Below, piece by piece: positions 41,254 to 43,544 of a stretch of DNA of 43,544 nt. Both the position numbers and the translations under genes were made by a program. The notes below the pieces were generated by a model. That model made no database searches and was not told where the DNA came from. It saw only the letters and a program-made list of their open reading frames with translations. Origin of the DNA: Rhizobiales bacterium UBA697 (GTDB lineage Bacteria; Pseudomonadota; Alphaproteobacteria; Rhizobiales; Ancalomicrobiaceae); assembly GCA_002298965.1 (NCBI GenBank), contig DBMN01000355.1, positions 1-43,544 on the forward strand, read 5' to 3'. The stretch's first letter is position 1. Every line of letters begins with the position of its first letter.

Positions 41254-42909
41254 TCAGTGCGTCGCGGCCTCGGCGTCCGGCCGCCCGTGTTCCTCGACGG
41301 CGACGATGCGGCCGTCGGCGAAGCGCACCAGCCGATCGCACCACGGCACCCAGGCGAGGTCGTGGGTGGTGACGACCACCGTCTTGCCGCGCGCCTTCAG
41401 CTCCGGCAGCAGCTCGCGGAAGAAGAACTCGCGTTTGCCGGGGTCCTGATCGGCGACGAATTCGTCGAGCACGACGATGTCGCGGTTCTCCAGCATCACC
41501 ACCGCCAGCGCCAGCCGCCGCCGCTGGCCCGACGACAGTTCGAGCCGGGTGAAGGCGCCGTCGTCGTAGTCGGTGACGCCGTCGAGACCGAGGCGGCGCA
41601 GGATCTCGCGGGTGTGTTCGGGATCGACGTGGGAGAGACCGAACAGGCGATAGAACAGGTGGAAGACGGTGAAGATCGCCGAGAAGCGGTCGCGATGGGC
41701 GGCGCGGTCGGCCTCCTCGACCGGCACGCCGTCGACCAGGATGCGGCCGCCGTCGATGTCGATCAGGCCGGTCAGGACGTTGAGGAAGGTGGTCTTGCCC
41801 GACCCGTTGTCGCCGACCACCAGAACGATCTCGCCGCGCTTCAGCTCGAAGTCGATCGGGCCGAGGGCGAAACCGGTCTCGCCGTCGGCGCCCCAGCGGG
41901 CGGTGACGCCCTCTAGCGTCAACGTCTCGAACGGCGCGGGCATCGGCCGGTCGTCGGGGACCGGGGCGGCGCAGGCGCGCAGCTCGGCGTCGAGGTCGTC
42001 GATGCGGCGGAAGGAGACCATCGCCCGAAGGAGGCCGGGGATCTGGCTGACCACCGCCTCGAAGGGGCCGAGCGAGAACAGGATCACCGTCAACAGGCGG
42101 AAGACCACCGTTCCGTCGCCCTCGCCGAGCCAGGGCACGAGGAAGACGACGCCGCCGACCAGCACGAACTTCAGCGACTGCACCACCACTTCGCCGGCGG
42201 CATAGCGCCGTTCCATGCGGATGGTGGTGTCGCGCGCCGCGCCGACGGTGTCCTCGACCTCGCCGGCGAGGTCGGCGCGGCGGGGGCGATGCAGCTTCAG
42301 CTCGCGGAAGCCGGCGATGACGTCGTTGACGCGCTCGAAGTAGCGGATCTCGAGGGCGCGGATGTCGCGCGCCAGACCCGAGATCGCCCGGCGCTGCAGG
42401 TAGTAGCCGAGGATGCCGCCGGCCATCACCACGACGGTGAAGACGGCGACCGGCACCGACATCAGGAAGATCTGCGGCAGCGCCACGGCGAGAAAGACCA
42501 CCGCGGGGAGGAACTCGAGCAGCGTGCGGCTGATCTGGGTGACCACCTGAACGTCGGTGGTCATGATGTGGTAGAGGCTGCCGTGCTCGCGGCTCTGGAC
42601 GAAGAGCGGCGGCGTCTCGAGCAGGTGGCGGGTGAGCCTCAGGCGCAGCGCCGCGGCCATGCGCGCCACCATGGTCTGCGCCATCACCGGATAGACGAGA
42701 TGGAGCACCGCATAGGCGGCGAGCGTCGCCAGGAAGACCGGCAGCCAGAACGAGAAGAAGTTCGGTCGGCCGACGTCGGAGGCGGCGGCGTTGGTGACGA
42801 TCAGCAGCGCGTCGCGGGTGAGGCCGGTGACGACGGCGAGGCCGATCACCGGCAAGGGCATGCCCTTCGGCGCGTTCCTCCACAGGAAGGAGAACATCTT
42901 CCCCAGCAT
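41254..42909 (-). CDS. ABC exporter of the PvdE/SyrD cyclic-peptide type
   Basis: This 551-residue half-transporter has six membrane helices in its first 310 residues, with no cysteine-protease domain. The ATPase domain has Walker A GDNGSGKT near 366, a signature LSSGQRRRLALA and Walker B IVVLDEFVADQDP. TTHD is the H-loop. The ADQDP after Walker B and the variant signature are features of PvdE/SyrD exporters of siderophore precursors and lipopeptides. The substrate is unknown. It is convergent with the ketoacyl synthase, 25 bases apart, and followed upstream by the DUF4833 gene. Confidence 0.88.
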   Translation of the reverse strand: MLGKMFSFLWRNAPKGMPLPVIGLAVVTGLTRDALLIVTNAAASDVGRPNFFSFWLPVFLATLAAYAVLHLVYPVMAQTMVARMAAALRLRLTRHLLETPPLFVQSREHGSLYHIMTTDVQVVTQISRTLLEFLPAVVFLAVALPQIFLMSVPVAVFTVVVMAGGILGYYLQRRAISGLARDIRALEIRYFERVNDVIAGFRELKLHRPRRADLAGEVEDTVGAARDTTIRMERRYAAGEVVVQSLKFVLVGGVVFLVPWLGEGDGTVVFRLLTVILFSLGPFEAVVSQIPGLLRAMVSFRRIDDLDAELRACAAPVPDDRPMPAPFETLTLEGVTARWGADGETGFALGPIDFELKRGEIVLVVGDNGSGKTTFLNVLTGLIDIDGGRILVDGVPVEEADRAAHRDRFSAIFTVFHLFYRLFGLSHVDPEHTREILRRLGLDGVTDYDDGAFTRLELSSGQRRRLALAVVMLENRDIVVLDEFVADQDPGKREFFFRELLPELKARGKTVVVTTHDLAWVPWCDRLVRFADGRIVAVEEHGRPDAEAATH

Positions 42910-42996
42910 CGCCACCTCGCGGCCTGCCCCCGCGCGACCCCGCGCCCGCACTGCTTATCGCCTCGGGCGTGCCGAGGCGAGCCCTACGCCCGTCGA

Positions 42997-43544
42997 TCAG
43001 CCGAAGACCAGACGTTCGCGATAGAAGCCCTTCTCGCCCTCGGTCACGGCATAGACGTCGACATGGCGGAGGGTCGGAATGAAGTGTCCGCGTTCGGCCT
43101 CGACCCAGACGTAGACCGGCCGGCGCGGCTTGCCGTCGATGTCGACGAGGATGCGCGGCTTGCCGTCGGGACCGAGGTCGAGGCGGCCCTTGCGCGACGA
43201 CAGCGCGGCGACGTGGACGCTCCACACCCCCGCCGTCTCGGGCGTCGCCACGAGGCCGAAGGCGAAATGGCGTTCGAAGAAACTGAGTTCGCGGCGATGG
43301 CCGGCGGTGGCGAAACGGCGCCAGAAGGTCTCGACCGGCTCGTCCGGGTCGAGCCGGCCGTCGGCGAGGCGCCGGGCGGCATAGACGATGGCGTTGGCGT
43401 CGATCGCGTGCTGGACGAAGAACAGCATCCCCTCGTCGGTCGGGACCGCCTGCGGCCGGCCGATCGGCAGGGTGGCAAACCGCGCGAACTCGGAGCGGAT
43501 GTCGGGCAGGAGGATCGACTGCGCCGCCGCGGCGCGCGGCATCG
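42997..43544 (-). CDS. DUF4833 protein (5' end outside window)
   Basis: The frame is open to the right end of the window. The visible 181 residues start with what looks like the end of a signal peptide (RAAAAQS), so the true start is beyond 43544 even though an ATG occurs at 43540. The pattern GMLFFVQHAIDANAIVYAAR, DEPVETFWRRF, ELSFFERHFAFGL and VYVWVEAERGHFIPTLRHVDVYA matches DUF4833, a periplasmic domain of unknown function. It lies 87 bases upstream of the ABC exporter in the same direction. Confidence 0.6.
   Translation of the reverse strand, partial: MPRAAAAQSILLPDIRSEFARFATLPIGRPQAVPTDEGMLFFVQHAIDANAIVYAARRLADGRLDPDEPVETFWRRFATAGHRRELSFFERHFAFGLVATPETAGVWSVHVAALSSRKGRLDLGPDGKPRILVDIDGKPRRPVYVWVEAERGHFIPTLRHVDVYAVTEGEKGFYRERLVFG

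Overview
This is a contiguous piece of a high-GC chromosome whose gene order and gene content point to an alphaproteobacterium of the Hyphomicrobiales (Rhizobiales). The main pointers are hemF and trmL divergent from petABC, a methylthioadenosine phosphorylase/apt pair, uvrC-pgsA-moaD-moaE in one direction, and Omp25/31-type porin-like barrels. The genus cannot be fixed from the sequence alone. Nearly all of the window is densely packed housekeeping DNA. Many genes are joined by 1-4 nt stop/start overlaps: hemF/trmL, the two MaoC genes, proC/YbjN, lgt/MidA/pgeF, MarR/response regulator/kinase, PlsC/88-aa ORF and ACP/KAS.

Layout. 1-1.5 kb: the 3' end of the CCA-adding enzyme and a membrane diguanylate cyclase. 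1.5-6 kb: hemF-trmL (minus) divergent from the cytochrome bc1 operon petABC, with an FNR/FixK-like box between them. 6-8.3 kb: LOG-family nucleotide hydrolase, MTA phosphorylase and adenine phosphoribosyltransferase, a purine and methylthioadenosine salvage group. 8.3-11.1 kb: a zinc-type CDF exporter with a His/Asp-rich tail, then epmA divergent from its substrate gene efp. 11.1-12.3 kb: a small accessory islet with two copies of the same terminator-bearing repeat, an unknown membrane protein and a Cas2-like (SinR) orphan in AT-rich DNA. 12.3-20.5 kb (minus): pirin, two MaoC dehydratases, ychF, infA, a cold-shock gene, pth, rplY, proC, YbjN, DUF523 and ubiK. 20.7-26 kb (plus): lgt, a MidA-type methyltransferase, pgeF, a lipoprotein, prs and a TetR/COQ9-like regulator.

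26-30 kb: a MarR/OmpR/EnvZ-like regulatory triad, divergent from a branched-chain aminotransferase. 30-31.4 kb: small exported or membrane proteins, including a secreted ricin-type beta-trefoil. 31.4-36.7 kb (minus): a pteridine-reductase-like SDR, uvrC, a zeta-toxin-like kinase module with a 77-aa upstream partner and a palindrome at its start, then pgsA, moaD and moaE. 36.7-38.6 kb: two tandem outer-membrane beta-barrel genes, the first with a leader that can form two mutually exclusive hairpins. 38.6-43.5 kb: an apparently chimeric 88-aa ORF, a PlsC acyltransferase, an acyl carrier protein overlapping a ketoacyl synthase, a PvdE/SyrD-like exporter and a DUF4833 protein cut by the window end.

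The best candidates for something not yet described are the zeta-kinase/77-aa module inserted between uvrC and pgsA, the ACP/KAS/exporter locus that has no NRPS or PKS in view, and the Cas2-like islet bounded by duplicated terminators. None of these can be called a new system from sequence reading alone.
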